From contig NZ_CP012670.1 of assembly GCF_004135735.1 (NCBI RefSeq), forward strand, positions 3,865,501-3,929,500: a DNA stretch of 64,000 bases, written 5' to 3'. The notes beneath the pieces were generated by a model. It had not been told where the DNA came from. It saw nothing but the letters and a program-made list of their open reading frames with translations, and ran no database searches. This document shows, one piece after another, positions 1-9,900 of the stretch (within the stretch, counting starts at the first letter, position 1; the number at the start of each line of letters is the position of its first letter). The stretch comes from Sorangium cellulosum. Its GTDB lineage: Bacteria; Myxococcota_A; Polyangia; Polyangiales; Polyangiaceae. Position numbers and translations under genes: made by a program.

Positions 1-74
1 TGCCTTCGCCGGGGCGACGGGGGAGAGGCGCCCGGACGAGGGGGGGCGGGGAGCCGGAGGAGGAGACGGGAGCC

Positions 75-1862
75 ATGATCAGCGTCGCGGTGAAGGTGGA
101 GACGGAGTGCGGCACCTGCAGGCTGCCGATGCCGGTGAACACGCTGGCCCGCGAGGTGAGCTGCGCGAGCTGCGGCAGGCCGACGGAGATCGGCGGTGAT
201 CTCTGGCAGGCGCTGCTCCGCGACCCGCTCTACAACGGTCCGAGGCTGCTTGCGAACGAGGCGCGTCGCAGCTCGGCGGGCAAGCTCACTGCCGCCTATC
301 TACGGCGCGGGCCGTCCTGTCAGGGGTGCCAGAAGGAGATCCCCCTCGCGGCCATCCAGGAGGTCCGGGAGCAGGCGATGCTCCGGTGCGACCGCTGCGC
401 CCGGCAGACCTGGGTGAGGGCGGTGCCCGCGCCGCTCGCCGGAGCGCTCGCGAACATCACGCACCTGGTCGGCGAGGATCCGGACCCGCTCGCGGGCGCG
501 CCCGCGCCCGAGACCGAGGCGGCGACGTTCCCGTGCCCGCACTGCGGCTCGCCCGCGGTCTTCGACGGCGTGAATCGCGCGTCCACGTGCCGGTTCTGCG
601 GCGCGAGCGTGCACGTGCCGGACGACTTCGTGTACCGGGGGCGCAGGCGGGTCGCCGCGCACTGGTATCTCTGCTTCCACCCGTCGATCACCCTGGACGC
701 CCCTGCCTCGCAGGCCGTCGCGGCGGGGCTGTTCGACTGGGAGGGGTTGCCGGTGGCGGCCGTCGATGCCGAGGGGAACCTCTACTGCGCGGCCACGCAG
801 GTGCACTGGTGTTACGACGAGAGCGGCGACGTGCGCGAGAGGCGCGACCACGTCCTGTGGTCCGTCGATCCCTCGCTGAACATCCGCTGGATCCACCGCG
901 ATCGCCCCGAGGCGGTGCGCCTTCTGTTCTGTCTGAAGGACGCGCTCGTCGTGGTCGGGGAGGGCTCGTCGCTGCGATGGCTCTCTTCCAGCACGGGCAC
1001 GCCCATCGACGGTCCACGCGGTGCAGCGCCGAGGATCAACGTCGAGCTTCCCGCTTACGCGCCGCTGACGTGTTATCCCGACGGCTCGCTGCTGTTCCAC
1101 CGCGACGACAGGCTGCGGCGGATCGCGCCGAATGGCGAGGAGATCCCCGTGTGGGGGGGCAGCGGCGACCCAGGGAATGAGGCTGACGATGACCCCATCT
1201 CGGATTGGGAGGACGTCCCGGACTGTCCTGTGAGGCTGCCCGGATTTGTTGATGGTCTGTATCGTGGTTACGATGATTCTCTTTATGTGGTGAGTCCGCT
1301 ATCGGTCTGCACGTTCGCCCGCTTCGATGCCCACGGACGGAAAATTTGCTCTGTGAAGCTGCCCGAACGTCCTCCGATGGAAGAACCTCACATCCTCGGC
1401 GCAGACCTTCACGGTAACGCTTATGTTCTCCTCTATGGCTTGGTCGCTCGGATCGGTGCTGCTGGTGACCTGAGCATCGTATTGCAAGCGGAGCGCGACG
1501 CGCTGCCGGGGTCGAAGATGAGAATCGCGGTGTGTCCCGACGGATCGTTCTGGCTCTTTGGTGAGGAGGGGCTTGCCTGGAAATTCGAGTCGGGAGGACG
1601 GCTGCTCTTTGCCAGCGAGAAGGAGCCCAGGCCGAAGAAGGTAACCAAAGATGAGCTCTATGAGCGGCAAAAGGCTGAGCAAGCGGAAGCATTTTTGGCG
1701 CATGCGGAGCGGCTTCGTGTGCGGCGGATAGAGGAGGCGAGGGGGGAGATTGAATGGAAGGAGCGCCAGAACATCAAGATTGGATGTATGCTCGCGATCC
1801 TTCTGGCGGTGCCATTGCTCGTGTTCTTTGCATGGGCAATCTGGGGCAGGTCGCAGCCTTGA
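75..1862 (+). CDS. Zinc-ribbon, membrane-anchored hypothetical protein
   Basis: The protein has 595 residues and an unknown function. Three zinc-ribbon-like modules open it, with CxxC pairs at 12/15 with 30/33, 82/85 with 105/108, and 154/157 with 172/175. A long middle part (about 200-530) has recurring short strands with Asp and Gly turns, which suggests a propeller-like fold. A charged helical stretch leads into one C-terminal membrane helix at about 568-590, so the bulk is probably cytoplasmic. The start is supported by a GGAGGAGGAG ribosome site a few bases upstream. It converges on a VgrG gene, which hints at a type VI secretion accessory or immunity-like role, but nothing in the sequence proves this. 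From about 1180 on, the DNA is visibly less GC-rich than the first half. The coordinates are certain; the function is open. Confidence 0.75.
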   Translation: MISVAVKVETECGTCRLPMPVNTLAREVSCASCGRPTEIGGDLWQALLRDPLYNGPRLLANEARRSSAGKLTAAYLRRGPSCQGCQKEIPLAAIQEVREQAMLRCDRCARQTWVRAVPAPLAGALANITHLVGEDPDPLAGAPAPETEAATFPCPHCGSPAVFDGVNRASTCRFCGASVHVPDDFVYRGRRRVAAHWYLCFHPSITLDAPASQAVAAGLFDWEGLPVAAVDAEGNLYCAATQVHWCYDESGDVRERRDHVLWSVDPSLNIRWIHRDRPEAVRLLFCLKDALVVVGEGSSLRWLSSSTGTPIDGPRGAAPRINVELPAYAPLTCYPDGSLLFHRDDRLRRIAPNGEEIPVWGGSGDPGNEADDDPISDWEDVPDCPVRLPGFVDGLYRGYDDSLYVVSPLSVCTFARFDAHGRKICSVKLPERPPMEEPHILGADLHGNAYVLLYGLVARIGAAGDLSIVLQAERDALPGSKMRIAVCPDGSFWLFGEEGLAWKFESGGRLLFASEKEPRPKKVTKDELYERQKAEQAEAFLAHAERLRVRRIEEARGEIEWKERQNIKIGCMLAILLAVPLLVFFAWAIWGRSQP

Positions 1863-1921
1863 CCGCGCCGAGGCTCGCCCCGCATTCTGTTGGATTTCCG
1901 CTGTCGTTCGCTGCGATGCGG

Positions 1922-1942
1922 TTTTTTTTTTTTTTTTTTTTT
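1922..1942. terminator. 21-nt poly-T tract between convergent genes
   Basis: An uninterrupted run of 21 T sits between the stop of the zinc-ribbon gene (1862) and the stop of vgrG (2128). A weak inverted repeat, CCGCAT/ATGCGG, with a loop of about 28 nt precedes the run on the plus strand. Together they could act as an intrinsic terminator for the plus-strand gene, but the stem is poor. Such a run is extreme for this GC content. The rest of 1863-2127 shows no gene. Confidence 0.35.
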
Positions 1943-2127
1943 AGATAATGTTTCGCCGCGTTGGGTATGGCGCTGCGGCCTTCAGGTCCCCAGCCCTTGC
2001 TCGGAGTGCGGCACGGGAATGACCATGTAGGACTGAAGTCGTCGTGTCCGTCCTTGCGAACGGAGTTCCTCGGTACGCCGCGGTACCTTGTCCTCCCCCG
2101 AGAGCCAGCGGCTTCGCGTCAGGCAAG

Positions 2128-4992
2128 TCATCCCAGGTCGATCCGGTTGCCGTTCAGGCGGACGCGTGCGCGTCCTTTCAGGTCGATGGTGGACGCTTTG
2201 ACCGTCACGCCGCTCTTTTGGCAGGTGATTGTCGAGCCGCATTTGAGGACGGCCGATCCGCTCTTCAGGGTGCAGTTCGAGTTCGAGTCGCCGATGCTGG
2301 CCTGATTTGTGCTTACAGTCGTGTTCCAGGTGTTGACCTCGAGCGCCGCCTTGTTGCTGGCCTTCAAGGAGACTCGCTGGGCGTGGCCGTTGAGCTCGGG
2401 TCCAGCTTTCATATTCATGCTATTGCGTGATTCTATAATAGTCGATCCGTTGGATGTGATATTGATCTCGCCTGTGGTGCGGGTGGTGAATTTCTTTGCT
2501 TCGATCGTGGCTCCAGATGTGGCGTGCATCGAGATGTCGTCCAGCGCACGGATGTCGACATCTTTTGATGTGATGAGCGCCCTGGCGCCGCTCGCCATCT
2601 CGACGACAGCAGAAGACTTGAGGGCCGCGGCCGCGACCCCCGCGACGACGGCGACGCCCTCCGACGCGAGGGCGGCGTTCGCCGCGCCGCCGACGAACGC
2701 GTTCACCTGCCCGATGACGGCTGACGTGGTGACGGCAGCGTTGATGCAGCTCGGCGAGGCGATGGGCAGCACCGGGCTCGCGACGCGTCCCGTGGCCGCC
2801 GGGCCGTTCGCCGCGGTGGCCATCATCTGTGCCACCGCTGCGGCCGACTTGTCGCCGGCCTTTTTCATCAGCTTGGAGGCAGCGCTGATGAGAGTGCGGC
2901 CCGATTTGAACGCACCGGCGGAGCTCGCGGCAAACTCGACCGCAGCCCCGAGTCTCTTCAGGGCCACGTTGGTCTCGTCTGCCTCGCTGGCCTTCTTCCT
3001 GGCCTCGGCCGCATCCTTGGCTTCCTTCGCCGCCGCGCGTGCCTCGGGCACGCCCTGGTAGGCCAGCGCAATCTGCTCGTTCCACTCTTCCAGCGTCATC
3101 GGGCGTGCGACCCCGTTCGAGCCCTGGACCATGGGAGGGGGCGACGGAAACGGCGGACCGGACAGGACCGCGTCCTGCTCCAGTCTCTTCGCAGCCTCCT
3201 CGGCCCGCACGGCTGCCTCGTCCATCCTCGCCTGCTGCCAGGCATCGTATTTCTTCGGGATATCGAGCGCTGACTTGGCCACTGCGAGGTAGCTCGCCGT
3301 GAGCTTCTCGATCTTGTCGAGATTCGATAGTACGTTTGAGACGCCCGCGAAGTTCGTGATGTCAGTCGCTGCGAAGCAGGACATCGTGTCCGCTACCGAG
3401 TTCATCACACTGGTGGCCGTGTTGATGCCGGCGACGGCCACCTGGCTGTAGGCGTCGAGGGTCGTCATCGCAGCGCCGGACTCGGGCGTGTTCGGCGCGC
3501 CGAGCTGGAGGCAGGAGCCGCCGTACGGGGTCGAGATCTTGATGCGCTCCTCCCCCTCGGTGTCATCGATATTGATCTCGTTCCCTCCGCCGGTCCGGAT
3601 CACGTTCCGCCGAGAGTTCTTGGCGTCGACCGTGCTCGGCGTGTGCGGATTGGGCACCGCCCCGGTGATGATCGGCCGGTCCGGATCGCCGTCGATGCAC
3701 GTGAGGATGACCTCCACGCCGCTCCGGAGCGGGAAGTGGAACCCGTAACCCGCCCCCGCGTGCGGCTGGGCCATGCGGACGAGCCGCGAGGCCTTGCCGT
3801 CCTCGGCGCTGCTCGTGTCGAACAGGAAGCGCACGCGGTAGCGGCCCGCCTCGTCGACCTCCGCGTACTGGCCCTTGGCGGCCGCGTCGATGACCCCCGT
3901 GATGGCGCCGTGCACTCGGGGCTTGGGCGTGACGCGCGGCGGCCGGTAGGTCGTCGCGAACGGGATCGCCCGGAACTCGTTGGCATAGGCGTGCTCCTCG
4001 CCCCGGCCCGTGTTGAGGGTCGCCTGCTGCAACCGGTGGCGCACCTCGACGAGCAGCAGCTCGACGTCGCCGCGCGGGTGCCCCTCCAGCATGAACCGCG
4101 CCCCTGCGCCGAGGGCCTGCACGTCGCTCGCCCCCTCGAACACCTTGCGCCCCGCGCGCAGCTCCTCGGCGCGGATGACCGCGATCCGCTCGCCCTCGTC
4201 GGGCGTCTTGAAGTGCGCGCCGTACTCGACGATATCGCCGCCGGCCGCGTCCGAGACCGTCGCGGCGGCCATCAAGGGCACGTGCGGCGTCCGGTAGTTG
4301 TAGTCCTTGACCACGTAGCGGCTCGGGATCGTGCGGGTCGTGCCCTCCAGCCGGTGGACGCCCACCTGCTCGCCCCGGGGGTAGAACTGCGCGCGCCCGC
4401 TGTCTTCGATCGGCTGAAAGCCGCTGTTGGCGTCGGAGAAGACGAGGACGTCGCGGCCGTCCCGGTGCTCGAAGAAGAAGGAGATGCCGAGGTGCTCGGC
4501 CAGGCGCGAGGCGAACTGGAGATCCGTCTCCTTGTACTGCACCACGTACTCGCGCGGCGGATACGACGCGAACAGGCGCAGCTCGAAGTCGTCGCCCTCG
4601 TGGAGGCCCGCGCGCTCGAGCTTCTTCTTGAGGATCTCCGGGACCGAGAGGTCCATGAAGATCTCCGACGTCTCGGTGAGCGTCATCCGGAAGGCGCGCG
4701 GCACGAAGGTGAGCGTGTAGGCCATGTGCAGCGTCTCGGTGTGGAGCGCGTCGCGCACGACGGAGACGACCCCGAAGAGCCGCCGCACCTCGCGGTCGCC
4801 CCGGTAAAACACGAGCGCGGCGGGCTCGGCGAGCAGCGCCTCCTCGTCGAGGCCTTCAGGGCTCTTGCACACGACGTGGAGCTGGAACTCGAAGAGCTGC
4901 GAGATGACCTCGCGCCCTTCGAGCGCGTACAGCGCGACCGCGTCGGCGGGGAAGGCGCGTGACTCCAGGCGAGCAGACAGGATGTCTTTCAT
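2128..4992 (-). CDS. vgrG: Type VI secretion spike protein VgrG with a large insertion
   Basis: VgrG (TssI) is the trimeric spike at the tip of the type VI secretion tube and delivers effectors into neighbouring cells. Residues about 1-330 match the gp27-like base (for example a YVVQYKETDLQFASRL stretch). An OB-fold segment follows at about 380-450, with the typical GYGFHFPLRSGVEV and DGDPDRPIITG signatures. The gp5-like needle begins near 470 (EINIDDTEGEERI). It is interrupted by about 300 Ala-rich, probably helical residues (about 500-800), then resumes as a beta-helix to residue 954. The start ATG at 4992 has GAGGGA seven bases upstream; an upstream in-frame ATG at 5019 lacks a good site. 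The last third is less GC-rich than the rest. No other type VI genes are in the window, so this is an orphan vgrG, as is common. Confidence 0.9.
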   Translation of the reverse strand: MKDILSARLESRAFPADAVALYALEGREVISQLFEFQLHVVCKSPEGLDEEALLAEPAALVFYRGDREVRRLFGVVSVVRDALHTETLHMAYTLTFVPRAFRMTLTETSEIFMDLSVPEILKKKLERAGLHEGDDFELRLFASYPPREYVVQYKETDLQFASRLAEHLGISFFFEHRDGRDVLVFSDANSGFQPIEDSGRAQFYPRGEQVGVHRLEGTTRTIPSRYVVKDYNYRTPHVPLMAAATVSDAAGGDIVEYGAHFKTPDEGERIAVIRAEELRAGRKVFEGASDVQALGAGARFMLEGHPRGDVELLLVEVRHRLQQATLNTGRGEEHAYANEFRAIPFATTYRPPRVTPKPRVHGAITGVIDAAAKGQYAEVDEAGRYRVRFLFDTSSAEDGKASRLVRMAQPHAGAGYGFHFPLRSGVEVILTCIDGDPDRPIITGAVPNPHTPSTVDAKNSRRNVIRTGGGNEINIDDTEGEERIKISTPYGGSCLQLGAPNTPESGAAMTTLDAYSQVAVAGINTATSVMNSVADTMSCFAATDITNFAGVSNVLSNLDKIEKLTASYLAVAKSALDIPKKYDAWQQARMDEAAVRAEEAAKRLEQDAVLSGPPFPSPPPMVQGSNGVARPMTLEEWNEQIALAYQGVPEARAAAKEAKDAAEARKKASEADETNVALKRLGAAVEFAASSAGAFKSGRTLISAASKLMKKAGDKSAAAVAQMMATAANGPAATGRVASPVLPIASPSCINAAVTTSAVIGQVNAFVGGAANAALASEGVAVVAGVAAAALKSSAVVEMASGARALITSKDVDIRALDDISMHATSGATIEAKKFTTRTTGEINITSNGSTIIESRNSMNMKAGPELNGHAQRVSLKASNKAALEVNTWNTTVSTNQASIGDSNSNCTLKSGSAVLKCGSTITCQKSGVTVKASTIDLKGRARVRLNGNRIDLG

Positions 4993-5212
4993 GGGCGTCC
5001 CTCGGGTGAGAAGCCGCAACTATCGCCCGAGGGCGCGGCCTGGTTCCACGGGTTTTCCCAGGGGCCGCTCCCGGTGAGCTGCGTCGCGCGGGGCCACCTC
5101 GTCCGACGCGAGGCCATGGCGACGATACGCACCACGCGAGGAGGCGGTCGCCAGAACGGATGCCTGCGGCGACGAGGGGCCCTCGACCGCGGCGCTCGAG
5201 AGCGCCCGAGCC

Positions 5213-5340
5213 CGAGCCCGCGCGAGCGCAGCGGCGAGCGGCCCACGAGGGGTCCCGAGCCCGCGCGAACGCAGTGGAGAGCGGTCCACGAGGGGTCCCG
5301 AGCCCGCGCGAACGCAGTGGATTGCGGTCCGGAGGGGTCC
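5213..5340. repeat. 43-bp direct repeat, three copies
   Basis: Three head-to-tail copies lie at 5213-5255, 5256-5298 and 5299-5340. Each begins CGAGCCCGCGCGA and ends GGGGTCC. Copies two and three share a GAACGCAGTGGA core, while copy one differs at a few bases. They lie between the vgrG start and the 3' end of jetD, in a stretch with no coding frame I can support. Confidence 0.85.
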
Positions 5341-5549
5341 GGACCCCCCCTCTGGCACAGAATCGAGCGCCTCGAAGGGGTAAATGGCACAGAATTTCGC
5401 GAATTCTGGCGCTGTTTGGCGCAAAATACCCCCAATGAACGCTCCGCAGAGCGTTGGAGGGGGTTCTGGCACGCGGTGTGTCGCAATGCATTGCGGTTGT
5501 GCCTGTGCCGGACCCCCCTCCCTTGGCACACCCGACGCTGCCCTGGCAC
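5334..5549. promoter_or_regulatory. Palindrome and TGGCAC-motif cluster upstream of vgrG
   Basis: The gene-free stretch 4993-5655 holds perfect inverted repeats: GGGGTCCGGACCCC at 5334-5347, CAGAATT-5-AATTCTG at 5390-5408, and AACGCTC-4-GAGCGTT at 5438-5455. TGGCAC occurs five times on the plus strand, at 5353, 5385, 5467, 5524 and 5544. The first two copies extend to TGGCACAGAAT and are 32 bp apart, about three helical turns. A CCGGACCCCCC block precedes both the first and the fourth motif. It could be a binding region controlling the divergently placed vgrG. TGGCAC resembles the -24 half of sigma-54 promoters, but the -12 half is missing. The role is inferred. Confidence 0.35.
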
Positions 5550-5655
5550 AACGCGACGGCCGAGCGGTGGCCGTGGACCATGACCGTCCACGTCGACATC
5601 CATGGCCCCGGCGGGGAAGTGCGGCGGGATCTCCTCGCGCGGGGGCCGCGCACCG

Positions 5656-6942
5656 TCAGCGACCCCTCCGCAGATCCTCGATCAGCTCCTCCACCACCCC
5701 CTCCTCGTGCACCGCGCGCCCCTCCTCGCGCATCGCCGCGCCGAGCTCCTCGTCCCAGCTCGCCGCCACCTCCGCCCCCACGAGCGCCGCCCCCTTCGGC
5801 GCCGCGCGGTACTCCGCCGCCCCGTACCGCCACGGCACCGCCCCGAGCCGCCCGATCACCACGTTGCCGATGCGCACGCCGCCCCAGTCGAAATCGCCGT
5901 GGTACCGCAGTGTCGCCCCGGCCTCGCGGAGCCGCTCCAGCAGCAGCCGCGCCGCGGTCCGGACCTGCCCCTCCACGCACACGAGTGGCGCCCCGCGCGG
6001 CCCCAGGCGATCGGCCGCCGCCGCCAGGATGGCCGGGTTCTCGCAGACGAACACCTCGCCCCCCGAGCCGCCCGAGCCCCCTGAGCCGCCCGAGCCGCCC
6101 GAGCCTCCCGAGCCCCCCGCCACCTCGAACCGCGGCGGCGCCCGCCGGAGCTGCCGGACCGAGAGCCGGCACGGCTCCCCCGTCGCCGCGTGCAGCGACA
6201 GCACCCGCCCGGCCAGGGTGTCCGGCGCCGCACCCAGGTTGAGCACCAGCACCGGGGCGCTGAGCTCGTCGAGCAGCACGCCCACCCCGTCCCACGCCTC
6301 CCGCCGGCCCGCCGCGCGCTCCCAGTCCGTCACCCCGGAGCTCGCCGCCGCGAACCGCAGCACCAGCGCGCCCAGCGGCGCGCCCGCGTCGAGCGCGTGG
6401 CTGTCCCCGGTCACCGCCGCCGCGAGCTCCGCCAGCGGAACCCCCTCCGCCGGCAGGCGGCGCACCACCTCCACCGCCTGCCCGAGCAGCCGCCGCGCCG
6501 CCCCGACCTCGCCGCCCGACAGCCGCCGCACGAGCCCCGACGCGCGCAGATCATCGAGCCACGCGCCGACCTCCGGCCGGCCGTCGCCCGACGCCGCGGC
6601 CTCCTCGAAGACCGCCTGGAAGGCCGCCTCGGCCCGGGCCGCCTCGGCGCGGAGATCCCGCACCGGCCCCGTCAGCGCCTCCACCGCCGCCTCCACGCCG
6701 TCGCAGAGCTCCGCCCCCCGCAGGAGCTGCCCCAGCTCGTCCAGCGAGACCCGCAGCCCCGCGCCGCGGCTCACCCGGCCGAGCAGGCGCTCCACCGCGG
6801 CGCGCTCCGCCGCCGTCGGATCGCGGCGCTGCACCACCGCGCCCTCGAGCGGCTCGCCGCGCTCCAGGCGCCGGCGCGCCTTCTCCATGATCCACCCGAG
6901 CTCCCGGGCGCCGATCACCGCTCGCAGCCGGTCCCCGCTCAC
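5656..6942 (-). CDS. jetD: Wadjet subunit JetD (toprim nuclease, DUF2399 type)
   Basis: JetD is the DNA-cleaving subunit of the Wadjet anti-plasmid complex; it cuts circular DNA that the JetABC motor has extruded. The 428-residue protein matches the TIGR02679/DUF2399 family in length and motifs. The toprim glutamate is in VFVCENPAIL (Glu301), and the metal-binding pair is in YHGDFDWGGVRIGN (Asp350, Asp352). A pure Gly-Gly-Ser run occupies residues about 276-295, immediately before the toprim strand carrying Glu301; this is unusual for the family. The GTG start overlaps the jetC stop by four bases (GTGA), so translation is probably coupled. It is the last gene of the jetABCD operon. Confidence 0.88.
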   Translation of the reverse strand: MSGDRLRAVIGARELGWIMEKARRRLERGEPLEGAVVQRRDPTAAERAAVERLLGRVSRGAGLRVSLDELGQLLRGAELCDGVEAAVEALTGPVRDLRAEAARAEAAFQAVFEEAAASGDGRPEVGAWLDDLRASGLVRRLSGGEVGAARRLLGQAVEVVRRLPAEGVPLAELAAAVTGDSHALDAGAPLGALVLRFAAASSGVTDWERAAGRREAWDGVGVLLDELSAPVLVLNLGAAPDTLAGRVLSLHAATGEPCRLSVRQLRRAPPRFEVAGGSGGSGGSGGSGGSGGSGGEVFVCENPAILAAAADRLGPRGAPLVCVEGQVRTAARLLLERLREAGATLRYHGDFDWGGVRIGNVVIGRLGAVPWRYGAAEYRAAPKGAALVGAEVAASWDEELGAAMREEGRAVHEEGVVEELIEDLRRGR

Positions 6943-9900
6943 GCCGCCCCGTCACCGAACAGCGGCCCCGCCGCGCCCGCCGGCGCCGCCGCCCCGTCAC
7001 CGAACAGCGGCCCCGCCGCGCCCGCGCCCGCCGGCCCCACCGCGCCCGCCGGCCCCGCCGCGCCCGCCGGCCCCGCCGCCCCGCCCGCGCGCACCCGCTC
7101 CCGCCCGTTCCACACCCACCGGGTCACCCCGACCGCGTCGATGCCGGGCCTCACCGTGAGCTGGTGGATCGCGAGCCCCGGCAGCGTCGCGTAACACCCC
7201 CACTCGCGCTCGCTCGTCATCACGAAATCCAGATCGAACGCCGCGAGCAGCCCCATGCACTTCGCCCGCATGTCGGGATCGATGCCCACGAACGCCTCGT
7301 CCAGCAGGATGAGCCGCGGCGCGTGCGGGTGCGCGCTGCGGTAGTGCGCCGCCGCCGCCGCGAACTGCGGGATCGTCAGCGCCAGCGCCTTCTCGCCCCC
7401 CGAGCCGGTCCCGTACGTGCGCCGCGTCAGCCGCTTCCACGCGCCGTCCTGGTGGCGCTCCACCGCGAACGCGTGCCACGCCCGGTAGTCGAGCGCCGCC
7501 GAGAGCTGCTCCTGCCAGCTCGCCGCCTCGCCGCGCGCGCGCTCCCCCTCGATCCGATCCTTCAGGAACCGCGCGAGCAGCGCGCGATCCGCCGGCGACC
7601 ACGTGCCGCCCGCCCGCAACAGCCGCTGCCGCGCCTCGAGCAGCCCGGGCGGGCCGTCGGCGAGCGGCGTCCACGAGAAGCGCAGCCGCATCCCCGTGCT
7701 CGTCGGCCGCGCCGCGAGCTCCTGGTTCATGGCGCGCACCATCGCCTCGCACCGGTGCAGCAGATCGTGCAGGTGGCTCGCCACCTCCCCGATGAGGTGG
7801 TTCTCCAAGACCTCCCGCTCGCGCGCGTCGAGCACCGTCCGGCGGTGCGCCACCTCGTCCGCCAGCATCGCCCGGAGATCGTGCACCGCCCACGTCCGGT
7901 CCTGGAACGGCACCGTCACCGCGATGAGCCCGTCCTCGCTCGTCGTCTGCGGCCCGTAGCCGTGCGGCAAGAGCGCGTCCCGGAGCGCCTCGACGTGCCG
8001 GAAGATCCCCCGCTGCAGCCGCTCCCACGCCCGGTCGTCGTGCTCGACGTCGCCGCTCGACGCCTCGATCCGCCGCGCCACCTCCACCGCCCGCGTCGGC
8101 GACCACCCCGCCGCCCCCTCCGCCCCGGGCTCCACGTCCGCGAGATCCAGCGCCGCGAGCAGCCGCGCCCGCGCCATCACCGCGAGCGCCTCGATGTGCG
8201 CCGCCCGCTCGCGCGCCGCCCGCTCGATCCGCTCGCGGAGCGGCTCGATCCTCCCCTGCGCGCGCGCCTCCGAGACGCGCGCGTCGCCGTGCGCGCGCTG
8301 CGCCGCGCGGTGCTCCGCCTCGCGCGCCTCCCGCCGCTCCCGCGCCGCGGCGAGCTGCCGCAGGATCTCGTCGACCCGCGCCCCCGTCGTCCGCTCCAGC
8401 GTGTCCCGGTGCACCTCCGCCTCGCGCAGGCGGGCCGCGGCGCGCCGCCGCGCCTCCTCGCGATCGACGACGCGCTCCCCGGCGAGCCGCGCCTCCTCCT
8501 CGGCCCTGCGCGCGCGGCGGAGCGCCGCCTCGGCGGCGCGCGCCGTCGGCCACAGCGCCGCCGCCGCGCGGACCAGCGCCTCGAGCGCCGCGTCGTGCCG
8601 GTCGAGCGCCCCGACCCACGCCGAGAGCCGGAGATCCGCCGCGGCCCGGTCCCGCTCCGCGAGCGCCTGCGCCTCGCGCCGCCGCCGCGCGAGGGCGCGC
8701 TCCTCCTCGGCCGCGAGCGCGGCGCGCGCGTCGGCCACGGCCGCCTCCGCCGCCTGCTCCGCGGCCAGGGCGCGCCGCACCGGCGCGTCGGACGGCGCGG
8801 CGGCCGCCTCGTCGCGGGCGAGGCGCTCGCGGCGGTCGACCTCGGCGCGCGCGGCCAGCGCGTCCGCGCGCGCCTGCGCCGCCCCGCGGAGCTCCGCCTC
8901 GATCGCCGCGAGCCGCCGCCGCCGCGCCGCCTCCCGCGAGGCCGCGCCGAGGTGCTCCGCCTCCGCCTTGGCCGCCGCCCCGTGCAGCGGGCCGAGCGCG
9001 AAGCTGCCCGAGACGTCGACCCACACCCGGCCCGCCCCGCGGCCCGCGCCGATGCGCGCGAGCACCTCCCGCACCACGTCCGGCGGCACCGGCGGCGCGG
9101 CGGGCGCGCCCGGCGCAGCGGCCACGCCGTCCGCGCCAGCGCCCGCCGCGTCCGGCGCCGGCGCGGCGCGCAGCCAGCGGCCGAGCTGCTGCTCGGGCGG
9201 GAGCGCCGGCAGCCCGGCGCCCGAGAGCGCCGCGTCGAGCACCCCCTCGGCGAGGAGCTGCCCGTCCGGCGTCACCCAGGCGTCGAGCAGCCCGGCCGCC
9301 TCGAGCGCCGCCTCCAGGCCCGCCCGCCCGGCCGCGTCGAGCCCGGGATCGAAGTCGCAGAGCTGCCAGAGCGGCGCCCCGGGCCGCCCCTCGCGCGCGC
9401 CCGGCGCGCGCCACGCCGGCGCCTGCGGGGCGCGGTGCGCGCCGCGCTCGAGCTCGGCCCGCTCGTCCTCCAGCGCGCGCCGCGCCGCCTCCGCCTCCGC
9501 GACCGCGCGGTCCGCCTCGGCCCGCTCCGCGGCGAGCCGCCCCTGGGCGTCGGCGAGCGCGCGCTGCGCCGCCTGCGCCGCGGGGCTCGCGCCGTCGCCG
9601 TGCTCGGCCCACGCCGCGAGCGCCTCGGCCACCTCCTCGACGGCCGCGCCCCCGATCGGCAGCTCCACGAGCCCGCGCGCCCACGCGCTCCACGCGGCGA
9701 CGAGCGCCTCGGCCGCCGCCTCCCGCTGCGCGAGCGCCTCGCCGGCCCGCTCCCGCGCGCGCTCCAGCCGCGCGGCCGCGCCCTCCAGCGCCGCCTCCGC
9801 GCGCTCCCGCGCGGCGCGCGCCGCCGCGAGCTCGGCCTCGAGCTTGCGCACGTGCGCCGCGCCCTGGCGGCGCTCGGCCACGCCCGCGTCGAAGCGCGCC

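Noticed and set aside
5353..5549. TGGCAC motifs as sigma-54 promoters
   Set aside because: None has the TTGC-type -12 element at the right distance. The cluster is kept only as a possible binding region.
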